A DNA stretch of 64,000 nucleotides from Advenella sp. S44 (GTDB taxonomy: Bacteria; Pseudomonadota; Gammaproteobacteria; Burkholderiales; Burkholderiaceae_B): the NCBI RefSeq assembly GCF_002810445.1, contig NZ_NEXS01000003.1, positions 1,426,001 to 1,490,000 on the forward strand, read 5' to 3'. The position numbers and the translations under genes were made by a program. This document shows, piece after piece, positions 1 to 9,186 of the stretch (position 1 is the first letter of the stretch; each line of letters begins with the position of its first letter). Under the pieces are notes generated by a model, which saw only the letters and a list, made by a program, of their open reading frames with translations, ran no database searches and was not told the origin of the DNA.

Positions 1-1
1 G

Positions 2-199
2 GAATATGTCGACGATCCGGATACGGCTGACGAAGTGTTCGAAAGCCACGGCGTGAAGGTCTTTGTCGATGCGAAAAGCCTGCCCTATATCGATGGCACC
101 GAGCTTGATTACGCCCGTGAGGGATTGAATGAAGGATTCAAATTCACCAATCCCAATGAAAAAGCAGCCTGCGGCTGCGGCGAATCATTTACGGTGTAA
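2..199 (+). CDS. iscA: IscA, Fe-S cluster assembly A-type carrier (3' end only)
   Basis: The gene enters from the left edge, so only the last 65 codons are present; base 1 belongs to the preceding codon. The visible part reads as the C-terminal half of an A-type carrier, with the core strand region [14 protein letters not shown], the FTNPN turn and the closing CGCGESFTV. The two cysteines of CGCG are the conserved C-terminal pair that binds the Fe-S cluster or iron; the third conserved cysteine lies upstream of the window. A-type carriers pass clusters from the IscU scaffold to apoproteins in the cytoplasm. The stop lies two bases before the hscB start, which is the standard isc operon order. 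Identification is firm; only the start is unknown. Confidence 0.93.
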   Translation, partial: EYVDDPDTADEVFESHGVKVFVDAKSLPYIDGTELDYAREGLNEGFKFTNPNEKAACGCGESFTV

Positions 200-201
200 A
201 C

Positions 202-729
202 GTGACAGAGCAGGAAGCATCGCATTTCGCGTTATTTGGATTACCCGAGCAGTTCGCCGTTTCATTGCCGGCCCTGGAACAGACATGGAAGACCGTGTCT
301 GCCAGGGTGCATCCTGACCGTTACTCCACTGCATCGGCGGCTGAAAAGCGTGTCGCCATGCAGTGGTCTTCACGTATCAACGAAGCGTACCAGGTGCTCA
401 AGCGCCCACTGGCACGCGCGCGCTATCTGTGCGAACTGGCCGGAGCGGATGTTGGTGCCGAAAACAATACGGCCATGGCCCCGCAGTTTCTGATGGCGCA
501 AATGGAATGGCACGAAGAGCTCGATGCATTGCGTGACAATCCCGATGCGCAACGCGTGCGCCAGTTCCTGCACACGCTGGAGCAGGCCGAAGCGCGATTG
601 TACGAAGAGCTGGAAACCTTGATTGACGTCGAAAAGGATATTCCGGCTGCGACGGCAAAGGTGCGCGAAGGTATGTTCATTTCAAAAATCCATCAGGACG
701 CCAAGGCATTGCTGCGTCAACCTAAATAG
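202..729 (+). CDS. hscB: HscB, J-domain co-chaperone for Fe-S assembly
   Basis: This 175-residue protein has an N-terminal J-domain (about residues 5-75) with the HPD tripeptide in RVHPDRY, which stimulates the ATPase of an Hsp70 partner. The C-terminal part (about 90-170) is a helical bundle typical of HscB, which binds the IscU scaffold. It starts with GTG two bases after iscA stops, so translation is probably coupled. HscA follows 12 bases later, giving the expected chaperone pair. Length matches the family (about 170 residues). The start at 202 puts MTEQEASHFALFGL directly before the first J-domain helix, with no room for an earlier start. Confidence 0.96.
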   Translation: MTEQEASHFALFGLPEQFAVSLPALEQTWKTVSARVHPDRYSTASAAEKRVAMQWSSRINEAYQVLKRPLARARYLCELAGADVGAENNTAMAPQFLMAQMEWHEELDALRDNPDAQRVRQFLHTLEQAEARLYEELETLIDVEKDIPAATAKVREGMFISKIHQDAKALLRQPK

Positions 730-741
730 AATTCTCAAAGC

Positions 742-2604
742 ATGGCACTCCTACAGATTTCCGAACCCGGAGACTCTCCGGTCCCTCATCAACGTCGTTT
801 CGCGGTAGGTATCGACCTGGGTACCACGCATTCGCTGGTCGCTGCGGTACGCAATAGCATTCCCGAAGTGCTGGCCGACGAAAACGGCAAAGACTTGCTG
901 CCGTCTGTCGTCCGCTATCTGGACGGTCAGGGTGTCGAGATCGGCTACCCGGCTGTTCGCAAGCAAAACACCGACCCGTTAAATACCGTGGTTTCTGCCA
1001 AGCGCCTCATGGGCCGATCCTATGACGAAGCGATCAACTTGAAGCTGCCGTATGAGTTTACGCCAGGCGAAGGCACTGTCCGCATTCGGACGCGTCAGGG
1101 CGACAAGACGCCGGTCGACGTGTCCGCACAAATTCTGGCAAAGCTGCGCCAGCGCGCCGAAGATGCGCTGGGCGACGACCTGGTTGGGGCCGTTATCACG
1201 GTGCCGGCTTATTTTGATGACACCCAGCGTCAGGCGACGCGCGACGCGGCCCGTGTGGCGGGCCTGAACGTACTGCGCCTGCTCAATGAGCCAACCGCTG
1301 CGGCTATCGCCTACGGACTGGATAATGCCTCGGAAGGGGTGTTTGCGGTTTACGACCTGGGTGGCGGAACCTTCGATATCTCAATTTTGCGTCTTAGCAA
1401 AGGGGTGTTTGAAGTCGTTGCCACCGGTGGCGATACCCAGCTTGGCGGTGATGATTTTGATGAAGCCATTGTGGCCGATATCATGAAGCATCACAGCCAG
1501 GAGCAACTGTCCATGGCGGATCGTCGGCTGTTATTGAGTCGCGCCCGCCAAACGCGCGAGAAGCTGTCTGGCGCCACCAAGGCCGCGTTTGAAGTAGCGT
1601 TGTCCAACGGCCTGAATATCGATCAGATGTTCCCGCAGAACCATTTTGAAAATATCAGCCGCCACTTGGTCACGCGTACGCTCACGCTGGTGGACGATGT
1701 ATTGCACAGCGCCGGCCTGACACCGCAGCAGATCAATGGCGTGGTCATGGTCGGTGGCGCCACGCGCATGCCGGTGGTTCGCAATCGGGTCCGCGAACAT
1801 TTTAACCAGCAGCCCCTGACAGACCTGGATCCGGACAAGGTCGTGGCGCTCGGGGCCGCCCGCCAGGCCCATTTGCTGGCCGGCAACCGGGCGCCCGGCG
1901 AAGACTGGTTGCTCCTGGATGTGACGCCTCTTTCGCTGGGCCTGGAAACCATGGGTGGCTTGGTGGAACAAATCATTCCGCGCAATAGCACCATTCCGGT
2001 GGCGCGGGCGCAGGAGTTCACTACCTACAAAGACGGGCAAACCGCCATGAGCATTCATGTGTTGCAGGGTGAACGTGACTTGGTTACCGACTGTCGCTCA
2101 CTGGCGCGCTTTGAACTGCGCGATATTCCGCCCATGGTGGCCGGCGCGGCCCGCATCCGGGTCACCTTCCAGGTGGATGCCGATGGGTTGCTGAACGTAT
2201 CCGCTGCCGAACAGAGCACGGGCAAAGAGGCGCAGATTACCGTCAAGCCGTCCTATGGCCTGAGCGATGAGCAAATTACAGCCATGCTGCAGGAAAGTAT
2301 GCAGAACGCCGGCGAAGACTCTGCACAACGCATGTTGCGCGAACAACAGGTCGATGCACGACAGCTGCTCGATTCAGTCAAGGCGGCGATGGAAAAAGAT
2401 CGTGACTTACTGAGCGAGGAAGAAATTCGCGACATTACCGAACAAATTGAATCGCTTTCTGGCTTGTCGGATACCGATGACATTGTCGACTGGCGCGACG
2501 CTACCGACAGACTGGCCAAGGCGACGGAAGATTTTGCCGCCCGTCGTATGGACAGAAGCATTCGCGATGCGCTCTCAGGCAAATCGCTTAACGATATCGT
2601 ATAA
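742..2604 (+). CDS. hscA: HscA, Hsp70-type chaperone of the ISC system
   Basis: This is a 620-residue Hsp70 homologue. The ATPase domain carries phosphate motif 1 ([13 protein letters not shown], about residue 22), the adenosine motif and the second phosphate motif [12 protein letters not shown]. The substrate-binding domain begins near residue 390 after [17 protein letters not shown], and an alpha-helical lid closes the protein. HscA uses ATP hydrolysis, triggered by HscB, to release Fe-S clusters from IscU. Length fits HscA (about 616-620) rather than DnaK (about 640), and the long acidic DnaK tail is missing. It lies between hscB and fdx as in other proteobacterial isc operons. Confidence 0.97.
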   Translation: MALLQISEPGDSPVPHQRRFAVGIDLGTTHSLVAAVRNSIPEVLADENGKDLLPSVVRYLDGQGVEIGYPAVRKQNTDPLNTVVSAKRLMGRSYDEAINLKLPYEFTPGEGTVRIRTRQGDKTPVDVSAQILAKLRQRAEDALGDDLVGAVITVPAYFDDTQRQATRDAARVAGLNVLRLLNEPTAAAIAYGLDNASEGVFAVYDLGGGTFDISILRLSKGVFEVVATGGDTQLGGDDFDEAIVADIMKHHSQEQLSMADRRLLLSRARQTREKLSGATKAAFEVALSNGLNIDQMFPQNHFENISRHLVTRTLTLVDDVLHSAGLTPQQINGVVMVGGATRMPVVRNRVREHFNQQPLTDLDPDKVVALGAARQAHLLAGNRAPGEDWLLLDVTPLSLGLETMGGLVEQIIPRNSTIPVARAQEFTTYKDGQTAMSIHVLQGERDLVTDCRSLARFELRDIPPMVAGAARIRVTFQVDADGLLNVSAAEQSTGKEAQITVKPSYGLSDEQITAMLQESMQNAGEDSAQRMLREQQVDARQLLDSVKAAMEKDRDLLSEEEIRDITEQIESLSGLSDTDDIVDWRDATDRLAKATEDFAARRMDRSIRDALSGKSLNDIV

Positions 2605-2628
2605 AGATCTAATAACGGACCCGAGTTT

Positions 2629-2970
2629 ATGCCCAAAATTACCGTATTGCCGCATCCTGACGTCTGTCCGGAAGGCGCTGTTATCAACGATGCGCCAGAA
2701 GGCACATCCGTTTGCAGGATTTTGCTGGACAACCATATTGAAATTGAACACGCTTGTGAATTGTCCTGTGCCTGCACGACTTGCCATGTTGTGATTAAGG
2801 AAGGCTTCGATTCCATGGAAGAGGCCAGTGACGACGAGGAAGACCTGCTGGACAAGGCGTGGGGACTGACTTCATTATCACGGCTGTCTTGCCAGGCCAT
2901 TGTGGCCGACAAGGATCTGGTCGTGGAAATTCCCAAGTACACGATCAACCATGCCAAGGAAAACCACTGA
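2629..2970 (+). CDS. fdx: Fdx, ISC-type [2Fe-2S] ferredoxin
   Basis: This 113-residue ferredoxin has cluster ligands in CELSCACTTCH (C-x5-C-x2-C pattern) and a fourth cysteine in RLSCQAI. The acidic stretch SDDEEDLLDKAWGL between them is typical of the ISC adrenodoxin-like class, which supplies electrons for cluster assembly by IscS and IscU. It is the last gene of the operon; a palindrome overlaps its stop codon and an intrinsic terminator follows. No iscX gene follows, unlike the E. coli operon. Family assignment is certain. Confidence 0.97.
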   Translation: MPKITVLPHPDVCPEGAVINDAPEGTSVCRILLDNHIEIEHACELSCACTTCHVVIKEGFDSMEEASDDEEDLLDKAWGLTSLSRLSCQAIVADKDLVVEIPKYTINHAKENH

Positions 2971-2990
2971 CCACTAGCCGGCTAGTGGTC
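2969..2990. repeat. 22-bp perfect palindrome over the fdx stop codon
   Basis: The sequence from the last two bases of the fdx stop to 2990 is a perfect inverted repeat centred on CCGG, with arms GACCACTAGCC and its complement. It lies 20 bases before the intrinsic terminator. It could form an RNA hairpin that protects the transcript end, or be a dyad-binding site. No T-run follows it, so it is not itself a classical terminator. Confidence 0.6.
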
Positions 2991-3009
2991 GCGACAACTG
3001 ACCAGAAAC

Positions 3010-3049
3010 GCCCCTGAATACATCTGTGATTTATCAGGGGCTTTTTTTT
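3010..3049 (+). terminator. Rho-independent terminator of the isc operon
   Basis: An 8-bp stem (GCCCCTGA paired with TCAGGGGC), a loop of about 15 bases and a following run of eight T residues form a typical intrinsic terminator 40 bases after fdx. Confidence 0.9.
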
Positions 3050-3226
3050 GGACTCGCTTTTCAATGCCCTTGGCATGGGTCGTTGTCATGTGGTCATGCT
3101 CCAGGCCATTGACGGCCATTCAAAGCTGTTCGAAGTGCATAAATTATTGATGCCGGTAATTTCATGATTTAACTAGCGGCTCCAGTTGTGTAGCTGACTA
3201 TTGCTGATTACGCCAAAAGCCACTTG

Positions 3227-3382
3227 CTAAAAAATGTTGGGAGAGATGACGCCAAGCAGGCCCGTGACCATTGTAGGAGGAACTGCCTGTGGATGCGGGC
3301 GGACTGGCGGTGTAGCGTTGACCAGTGTCCGGCAAATGACCAGTAGCAGCAATATAAACATTGCCCACGTTTTAAAAGCCAT
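3227..3382 (-). CDS. Candidate small exported peptide (51 aa)
   Basis: On the minus strand an ATG at 3382 opens a 51-residue frame. It begins MAFKTWAMFILLLLVICR and continues to TLVNA, a charged n-region, a hydrophobic core and an Ala-type cleavage site as in a signal peptide. The remaining mature part is short and proline-rich (PPVRPHPQAVPPT). An AGAGG sequence sits seven bases before the start and can act as a ribosome binding site. I do not recognise the family. It sits alone in a gene-poor spacer, so it may be a real small secreted or membrane protein, or a chance frame. Confidence 0.33.
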   Translation of the reverse strand: MAFKTWAMFILLLLVICRTLVNATPPVRPHPQAVPPTMVTGLLGVISPNIF

Positions 3383-3726
3383 GGGGAGCCTCTGTGACGG
3401 GTTTAGTCATTATCCTGTTGGATAGGTTCGGACTCATATAAGCGTCTTTTTCACTCAAGGTAGCTGTAAAGAAAGTGCCTGTCTGGTGAGGACAGCGTCA
3501 TGCCATATGCAGCGTTTGATTAAAAATCCGGAAATGGGCTGCTACCTACATTGGCAACACCAAGTTGGTGCCGCAGGTGCAAGCCGAAATGAATACTCAG
3601 CAAAGGCACAAGTATGACGCATGTGATCTTAAATCGAATTGATACGGATCAAGAAAAAGATGACAGCCGGTAAAAATCCATAGACAATCAGCGTCGTCGC
3701 AGGGCGAAAAAGGCAGCCAATAGGTG

Positions 3727-3746
3727 CCAGCGTTGCAAAACGCTGG
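3727..3746. repeat. Perfect hairpin with GNRA-type tetraloop
   Basis: CCAGCGTT and AACGCTGG form an 8-bp perfect stem closed by GCAA, a stable RNA tetraloop. No T-run follows on either strand, so it is not a classical terminator. It lies about 150 bases beyond the 3' end of the minus-strand catabolic operon and could stabilise that transcript end. Confidence 0.5.
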
Positions 3747-3898
3747 ATAGCACACATGTAGAAATTTTGAGGGCAGCCAGTAATGCGTCTGGTCAACCCG
3801 TATCGGCCTTCTGAAGAGAAAACTGGCTTGCAATTGAACGCGTCTGTGCGGATGTTGGATCTTATCCCGGAACCGAGAAATCCGGCTCCGTACCCAGG

Positions 3899-6031
3899 TT
3901 ACGTAATCCGATTGCGGATAATGAGGCCATCCAGTGCCAGCACTCCTTGCCCTTCGGGTAAGGCAAGAATCGGATTGATATCGATTGACTCAATTTGATC
4001 ACGCTTCTCATAAGCCAGTCGGGAGAGGGCTACCAGTGTGTCGGCCAGTGCCGAAATATCTGCCGGGCCCTGACCTCGGGTGCCAAACAGCAACGCCGTG
4101 GCCCGAATTTCGTGAATCATTAAAAGGGCTTCCTCACGATCGAACGGGGCAAGACGAAAACTGACATCTTTCAGTATTTCTACAAAAATTCCTCCTAGCC
4201 CGAACATAACGACGGGGCCGAAAATGGGGTCGCGATGCACGCCCATAATGCATTCGATGCCCCCGCTTCGCATGGGCGCTACCAGCACACCATCAATCGC
4301 CACTTGCGGCATATTGGATCGAACGGACTGCAATATGTCATCGTAGGCGTCGGAGACCGCCTGCTCACCGTCGATTCCGAGTTTGACACCACCCACATCG
4401 CTTTTGTGCAAAATGTCGGCCGACACGATTTTCATCGCGACCGAACCACGCCATTGACTGGCAACCTCCTGTGCTTCAAATGCTGATTTTGCAACGGCAA
4501 ACGGAGTGACTGGAATGCCCGCCTTTTTCAACATCGACAGTGAGTCAGCCTCGTTCAACGCACCCGTGCCTTCAGGCAGGCTCACATGAGGTTGTTCGTT
4601 GTTTTGTACGGGGATTATTGCCGGCCGGTGGTGCATGATTCTGGAAAGGGTACGGATTGCTACGCTCGGATCAACAAATACCATTGCACCGTTTTTCTGC
4701 AGTGTGTTTTTTCGTTCAGGAGCCAGCAGCGCGCTGATCGCAAGCGGGATGTGCGGGTGCTCCGTGTGAAGGACATCCACCAGCTCCTGTAAATAAGGCC
4801 ACAGTGTTTCTGATGATCCGGCTGCCGCCAGAAAAATGGCAAGGGCGCCATAGTTGCCGGTGCCAAGCATATCGCGGCTGGTATCCAAAAGGATAGACAG
4901 GTCGGTCAGGGCGTGGCCCGTTACATCGACAGGATTATTCGCACCCGCAAACGGGATGCGGGCCAGTAGCCGGGTTTTTACTGCTTCAGGCGGCGCAGGC
5001 AGGTTCAGTCTATTTTCATCTGCTTCATCGGCCATCAGCGCGCCGACACCGCCGGATATGGAAATAATGGCCAGGTTTTGATTTTTGGCCGGACGATCAG
5101 GCCATTTGCTTAGCGCTTGACCGACATTGAAAAATTCGTCAATCGTGTAGGCTCGGATCACGCCGTATTGTTTGAACAGCGCGTCATAAACGACATCGTC
5201 ACCAGCCAGGGCAGCGGTATGCGAGGCTGCTGCCCGCGCTCCGGAGTTTGTTCTGCCGATTTTTGTCACGACCACGGGTTTGCCGGCGCGATTTGCCGCC
5301 CATAGGGCACGTTTTAGCTTGTCGCCATCTTTGCAGCCTTCGATATAGGCCATGATAACTTTGGTATCGGGATCGTCGACCAGCCATTGGATGCAGTCAG
5401 CGACATCAAGATCGCTTTCGTTTCCGGTGCTAATCCAGAATGACAGGCCGAGATGGCGCTCGCGTGCCAGGCAATAGGCATACGCGCCGAAAGCACCGCT
5501 TTGCGTGACCATGCCGACGTGGCCCGCAGGCAGCCGACCGTTGAACGGAGCAGGGGAGAACGTTGCATAGGTGTTTTTACGGATATTAATAAAACCAAGA
5601 CAATTGGGCCCTAGCAACCGTATGTGCCTCTTCCGTGCGAAGGCCTGAAGTTGTTGTTGCAATTGAAGGCCGACATCTCCCACCTCGGCAAATCCGGAAG
5701 TAAAGATCACTGCGTTGCTGATCTGCCCCGGCCGGGATTTTTCTAGTGCAGCAAGGACATGGCTGGCAGGAATAGCAATAATAACAAGGTCAATCGCGTC
5801 TTCGATATCGCCCAGGCTGGCGTGGCAGGGTATGCCGTAAACCGTATCCTGCCGGGGGTTAACCGGATAAATTTTTCCGGCATATCCGGCCTCAAGAAGA
5901 AGCGCAATGGGCACGGCCCCCGATTTGCCTGCGGTATTGGATGCGCCCAGAATCGCAATGCTCCTGGGCGAAAACAGCGTGTTCAGTGTTTGGCACATAG
6001 TCATATTAAGTATATCGATTAGGGGTTTCAC
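3899..6031 (-). CDS. Acyl-CoA synthetase, NDP-forming (acetate-CoA ligase family)
   Basis: This 710-residue protein has the fused layout of NDP-forming acyl-CoA synthetases. An N-terminal CoA-binding Rossmann domain (FSPRSIAILGASN, about residues 20-140) is followed by a succinyl-CoA-ligase-like domain (about 150-300) and a C-terminal ATP-grasp domain (about 490-700). The motif AASHTAALAGDD carries the histidine that is phosphorylated in this family. Such enzymes form an acyl-CoA from a free acid, CoA and ATP, or the reverse. The GTG start overlaps the upstream reductase stop by four bases (GTGA), pointing to coupled translation; an ATG nine codons later is the alternative. It is the last gene of the minus-strand catabolic island, so it likely activates the acid handled there. 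The substrate cannot be read from sequence. Confidence 0.9.
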   Translation of the reverse strand: MKPLIDILNMTMCQTLNTLFSPRSIAILGASNTAGKSGAVPIALLLEAGYAGKIYPVNPRQDTVYGIPCHASLGDIEDAIDLVIIAIPASHVLAALEKSRPGQISNAVIFTSGFAEVGDVGLQLQQQLQAFARKRHIRLLGPNCLGFINIRKNTYATFSPAPFNGRLPAGHVGMVTQSGAFGAYAYCLARERHLGLSFWISTGNESDLDVADCIQWLVDDPDTKVIMAYIEGCKDGDKLKRALWAANRAGKPVVVTKIGRTNSGARAAASHTAALAGDDVVYDALFKQYGVIRAYTIDEFFNVGQALSKWPDRPAKNQNLAIISISGGVGALMADEADENRLNLPAPPEAVKTRLLARIPFAGANNPVDVTGHALTDLSILLDTSRDMLGTGNYGALAIFLAAAGSSETLWPYLQELVDVLHTEHPHIPLAISALLAPERKNTLQKNGAMVFVDPSVAIRTLSRIMHHRPAIIPVQNNEQPHVSLPEGTGALNEADSLSMLKKAGIPVTPFAVAKSAFEAQEVASQWRGSVAMKIVSADILHKSDVGGVKLGIDGEQAVSDAYDDILQSVRSNMPQVAIDGVLVAPMRSGGIECIMGVHRDPIFGPVVMFGLGGIFVEILKDVSFRLAPFDREEALLMIHEIRATALLFGTRGQGPADISALADTLVALSRLAYEKRDQIESIDINPILALPEGQGVLALDGLIIRNRIT

Positions 6032-7017
6032 AGCGCCATATCAATGACATTGCGGCCGGTGCTTTTGCGTTCCAGCATTTGTTTTGTGACTTGTGGCAGG
6101 TTGTCCAGCGATATCACTTGGCAGATATCATCTAGATGATCTGGCCGATATACCGTAGCCAGCTTGTCCCAGATTTTCCTGCGTAGCGCTATCGGGCCGC
6201 CCGCGTTGATACCCAGCAGCTTGACTCCCCTCAGAATGAAAGGAAATACGCTGGTATCCAGACGGGCACCACCCGCATTACCAAAAGCGGTGATAACGCC
6301 TTCTGGTTTTGTCGTCCGAAGCAGCCAGGCCAGTACCGGGCCGCCCACCGAGTCAATCGCGCCAGCCCATTGACCGGAGGCAAGCGGTCCTTTCGGTTCA
6401 AGATCGGAAACCTCCATCACTCGGGTGGCGCCAAGCTTTTTGAGATAATCATGTGCAGCGTGCTTGCCCGTGATGGCAACCGTCTGATAGCCGCAATGAT
6501 TCAATATGTCAATTGCAATGCTGGCAACGCCGCCTGTCGCACCGGTGATAGTGACTTCCCCTTGCTCGGGGTTGAGTCCGCATTGTTCCATCCAGTGCAG
6601 TGCGAGCGCGGCGGTGTATCCGGCAGCACCCAGGGTCGCGGCCTCGCGCAGGGTTAGTCTGGCGGGTAAGGGCAAGACCCAGTCTGATGACACGCGTGCA
6701 TACTGAGCATGCCCGCCGTCATGCTCGACACCCAGGCCAAAGCCGTGGACCACCACGGGATCGCCTTCTTTCAGTTGCCCATTCTCAGACGAGACAATGT
6801 GCCCGCTCAAATCAATGCCGGTGATGCGCGGATGATCCCGGATAATTTTTCCCTGGCCGTTTGCGGCGAGCGCGTCTTTATAGTTCACCCCAGCGTAAGC
6901 CACTTTGATGAGGGTGTCGCCAGGCGACAGATCGTCAATGTGCAATTGCCGGATATGGCTTTCGGGCGGGTTGCCCGCGTCTGGAATTTCCACGCGAAAA
7001 GCTGAAAATGTCGTCAT
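6028..7017 (-). CDS. AcuI/YhdH-type NADPH-dependent quinone/acrylyl-CoA reductase
   Basis: This is a 329-residue zinc-free medium-chain reductase of the YhdH/AcuI type. Family landmarks are YAGVNYKDALAANGQGKI and ITGIDLSGHIV at the N-terminus, and a nucleotide-binding fold with VTGATGGVAS-like glycine pattern (here ITGATGGVASIAIDIL). Characterised AcuI enzymes reduce acryloyl-CoA to propionyl-CoA with NADPH. The start at 7017 is preceded by AGGAAA at good spacing. A longer frame to 7161 has no matching homologous sequence and would run into the dehydrogenase gene upstream. It lies between an acyl-CoA dehydrogenase and an acyl-CoA synthetase, so an enoyl-CoA substrate is plausible. Confidence 0.87.
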   Translation of the reverse strand: MTTFSAFRVEIPDAGNPPESHIRQLHIDDLSPGDTLIKVAYAGVNYKDALAANGQGKIIRDHPRITGIDLSGHIVSSENGQLKEGDPVVVHGFGLGVEHDGGHAQYARVSSDWVLPLPARLTLREAATLGAAGYTAALALHWMEQCGLNPEQGEVTITGATGGVASIAIDILNHCGYQTVAITGKHAAHDYLKKLGATRVMEVSDLEPKGPLASGQWAGAIDSVGGPVLAWLLRTTKPEGVITAFGNAGGARLDTSVFPFILRGVKLLGINAGGPIALRRKIWDKLATVYRPDHLDDICQVISLDNLPQVTKQMLERKSTGRNVIDMAL

Positions 7018-7042
7018 GCTGATTTCCTTATCGAGTGATGGC

Positions 7043-8185
7043 CTATCGTAAAATACGCTTTGCCAGAAAGGCCCTGTGCAGCTCATTCGCCCCATCGTAA
7101 ATGCGAAACGGACGTGCCTCGCGCCAGATGCAAGAGACAACCGTGTCATCCGATACGCCAAGGGCCCCCATCATTTGCACGCATCTGTCGGCAACCCGCC
7201 CGACGGCTTCCGATACGAATATCTTTGTCATTGCAGATTCATTTTTTACCGATACTGCCCGATCCATTAGCGTGGCGCACTCCCTGACCATCAGTCGGCT
7301 AGCATGCAAGTCAATGTGAGAGTCGGCAATCATGGCCTGGATTTGCTGCAGGTCCGATAAACGGCTACCGAAGGCATCTCTTGTCTGCACATAGTCTTGC
7401 GCGATTTCCAGGGCGCGCCTGGCCCGGCCGATGAATCGCATGCAATGCGAAAGACGAGCCGGCTCCAGGCGAAGTTGAATGTGCTTCATCCCCATGCCGA
7501 TTTCGCCCAGCACGGCATCATCAGGGATATGGCAGTTTTCAAGCAGGATTTCTGCATGCCCGCCGATCTGGTAGCCGGTGACGGTCGCGATATCCCGCGT
7601 GACACGATAGCCCGGTGTGTTGGTGGGAACGATAAACAGCGTCACGCCTTCGTCAGTTCTGGCAGGAAAAATGGCGAAATCGGCCGCGATGCCGCCGCTG
7701 ATAAATTTCTTATGGCCATTGACGCGCCAGCCGTTTTTATCTCGCGTTGCCTGGGTTTGCAACATATTCGGATCGGAACCGGCACCGGGCGCCGGCTCGG
7801 TCATGGCAAAACATGCACGCTTTTCACCGCGGGTCAGCGGTCCGAGATAGGCCTGCTTTTGTGCTTCGGTGCCAAGATGCAGCAGGGTAAGCATATTCGG
7901 CTGATCCGGTGGCGCGCAATTGAGCGCAAGCGGGCCGAGCATGCCGCGGCCTGCCTCTTCAAAAATGACGGCGCATTCGCTCCAGTTCAGTCCGAGCCCG
8001 CCCCATTCCCGGGGTAACTGCGGGCCGTAGATGCCTGCTGCCCTGGCTTGTGCGCGCAGTTGCCCGCAAGCGACATCCAGTGCGGCAACGTCTTTTTCCA
8101 GCGCCGGCTGCTCAAGGGGGATAGCCACCGTGTCGATAAAATGCCTGACTTTATCCCTGAGCGCTTCTGTTTTTTCATCCAACAT
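7043..8185 (-). CDS. Acyl-CoA dehydrogenase
   Basis: This 380-residue FAD enzyme has the three acyl-CoA dehydrogenase parts: an N-terminal helical domain, a middle beta domain with CFAMTEPAPGAGSDP, and a C-terminal helical domain with YVQTRDAFGSRLSDLQ and QMMGALGVSDDTVV. It would oxidise an acyl-CoA to the 2-enoyl-CoA and pass electrons to ETF. At the place where many family members carry the catalytic glutamate (YEG) this protein has IYDGANELHR, so aspartate replaces it. That is seen in some subfamilies (ACAD10/11-like) and suggests a substrate differing from the second dehydrogenase of the island. It is followed 25 bases later by the AcuI-like gene. Confidence 0.92.
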   Translation of the reverse strand: MLDEKTEALRDKVRHFIDTVAIPLEQPALEKDVAALDVACGQLRAQARAAGIYGPQLPREWGGLGLNWSECAVIFEEAGRGMLGPLALNCAPPDQPNMLTLLHLGTEAQKQAYLGPLTRGEKRACFAMTEPAPGAGSDPNMLQTQATRDKNGWRVNGHKKFISGGIAADFAIFPARTDEGVTLFIVPTNTPGYRVTRDIATVTGYQIGGHAEILLENCHIPDDAVLGEIGMGMKHIQLRLEPARLSHCMRFIGRARRALEIAQDYVQTRDAFGSRLSDLQQIQAMIADSHIDLHASRLMVRECATLMDRAVSVKNESAMTKIFVSEAVGRVADRCVQMMGALGVSDDTVVSCIWREARPFRIYDGANELHRAFLAKRILR

Positions 8186-8203
8186 AAGTCAACATGTCCT
8201 GGT

Positions 8204-9166
8204 TTAATTTTCTTGATGCAGGTCGGCATCACGAACAATGGCTTGCCATTTTTCGGATTCGTCGTGGATGTACTGCGTAAACTGTTCTGGTGTTCCGCCG
8301 ACGGTGTGGATACCCTGTTCGAGCAGAAAGCCTTTTACCGCTTTATCTTTGAGCACATCATTAAGCTCTGTATTCAACTTGCGTATCACCGCTGGCGGCG
8401 TGCCGGCCGGTGCAAGCACACCCCACCATGAAGCGGCCACCACCGGGATCCCCAGTTCGGTGAGCGTGGGTACGTTCGGCAGGGCAGGACTGCGCTTATC
8501 GGCGGCAATGGCCAACGGCACCAGGCGCCCAGCTTTGACCTGCCCGTAAGCGGGAGCCAGGTTGTCAAAACTCAATGGGACTTGATTGCCGGAGGCGGCC
8601 ACCACCGCCTCGGCGCTGCCTTTGTATGGAACGTGCTGTAAATGCAAGCCCGTTTTTTGGTTGAAAATTTCAGCTGCCATATGAGGTATGCTTCCAACGC
8701 CCGCAGTGGCATAGGATAACGCTTGGCCTTGTCGACTTTGGGTCAGAATGTCCTGAACCTTTTTAACGCTGCTGTTGGGGCTGGTAAAAATGTATACGGG
8801 CACATCGGTTGTCAGCACGACCGGCGCCAGATCCGTTTTTACGTTATAAGGGAGCGTTTCATAAAAGGCGGGATTGGTGGCCAGGTTGGCAGTGCCCATC
8901 AACAGGGTATAGCCATCGGGCTTGGCACGCACCACATAGTGAGTGCCAATTTGTGTCGCACCGCCTGCCTTGTTCTCGACAACAACCGGCTGCTTTAATC
9001 GCTGAGCAAGTGTTTTGGCAATAATACGTGCTGCCGTATCCGTACCACCACCGGCGGCGTAAGGAACGACAAGTGTGATAGGCCTGTTCGGGTACTCATC
9101 TGCTAGCGTCGTTACAGGAAGCCCGGCGGCTGCAGCCAGGGCGATGAAGGCGATTAGTTTTTTCAT
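8204..9166 (-). CDS. Bug-family tripartite tricarboxylate transporter receptor
   Basis: This is a 320-residue periplasmic binding protein with signal peptide MKKLIAFIALAAAAGLPVTTLA. It then shows the hallmark EYPNRPITLVVPYAAGGGTD and a central VENKAGG segment, typical of the Bug (TctC) family that captures organic acids or amides. The start at 9166 is preceded by GGAG; a longer frame up to 9229 runs into the upstream gene. No TctA/TctB membrane subunits are in the island, so it would need permease proteins encoded elsewhere, as is usual for this expanded family. It lies 18 bases upstream of an acyl-CoA dehydrogenase and 20 bases after a second Bug gene. Confidence 0.93.
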   Translation of the reverse strand: MKKLIAFIALAAAAGLPVTTLADEYPNRPITLVVPYAAGGGTDTAARIIAKTLAQRLKQPVVVENKAGGATQIGTHYVVRAKPDGYTLLMGTANLATNPAFYETLPYNVKTDLAPVVLTTDVPVYIFTSPNSSVKKVQDILTQSRQGQALSYATAGVGSIPHMAAEIFNQKTGLHLQHVPYKGSAEAVVAASGNQVPLSFDNLAPAYGQVKAGRLVPLAIAADKRSPALPNVPTLTELGIPVVAASWWGVLAPAGTPPAVIRKLNTELNDVLKDKAVKGFLLEQGIHTVGGTPEQFTQYIHDESEKWQAIVRDADLHQEN

Positions 9167-9186
9167 ATCATTGCTCCGGCAGCCTG

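Larger units (their letters stand above)
3050..3898. other. Gene-poor spacer between the isc operon and the catabolic island
   Basis: About 850 bases with no recognisable conserved gene on either strand. It contains one candidate small exported peptide on the minus strand (listed separately), a perfect 8-bp stem with a GCAA tetraloop at 3727-3746, and two nearby copies of GGCAGCCA (about 3712 and 3772). Short open frames elsewhere here lack convincing ribosome binding sites. I see no transposase remnants or tRNA. Confidence 0.6.

Noticed and set aside
3425-3620. Short plus-strand peptide-like stretch (YIGNTKLVPQVQAEM)
   Set aside because: No start with a ribosome binding site and no family; too short to call.
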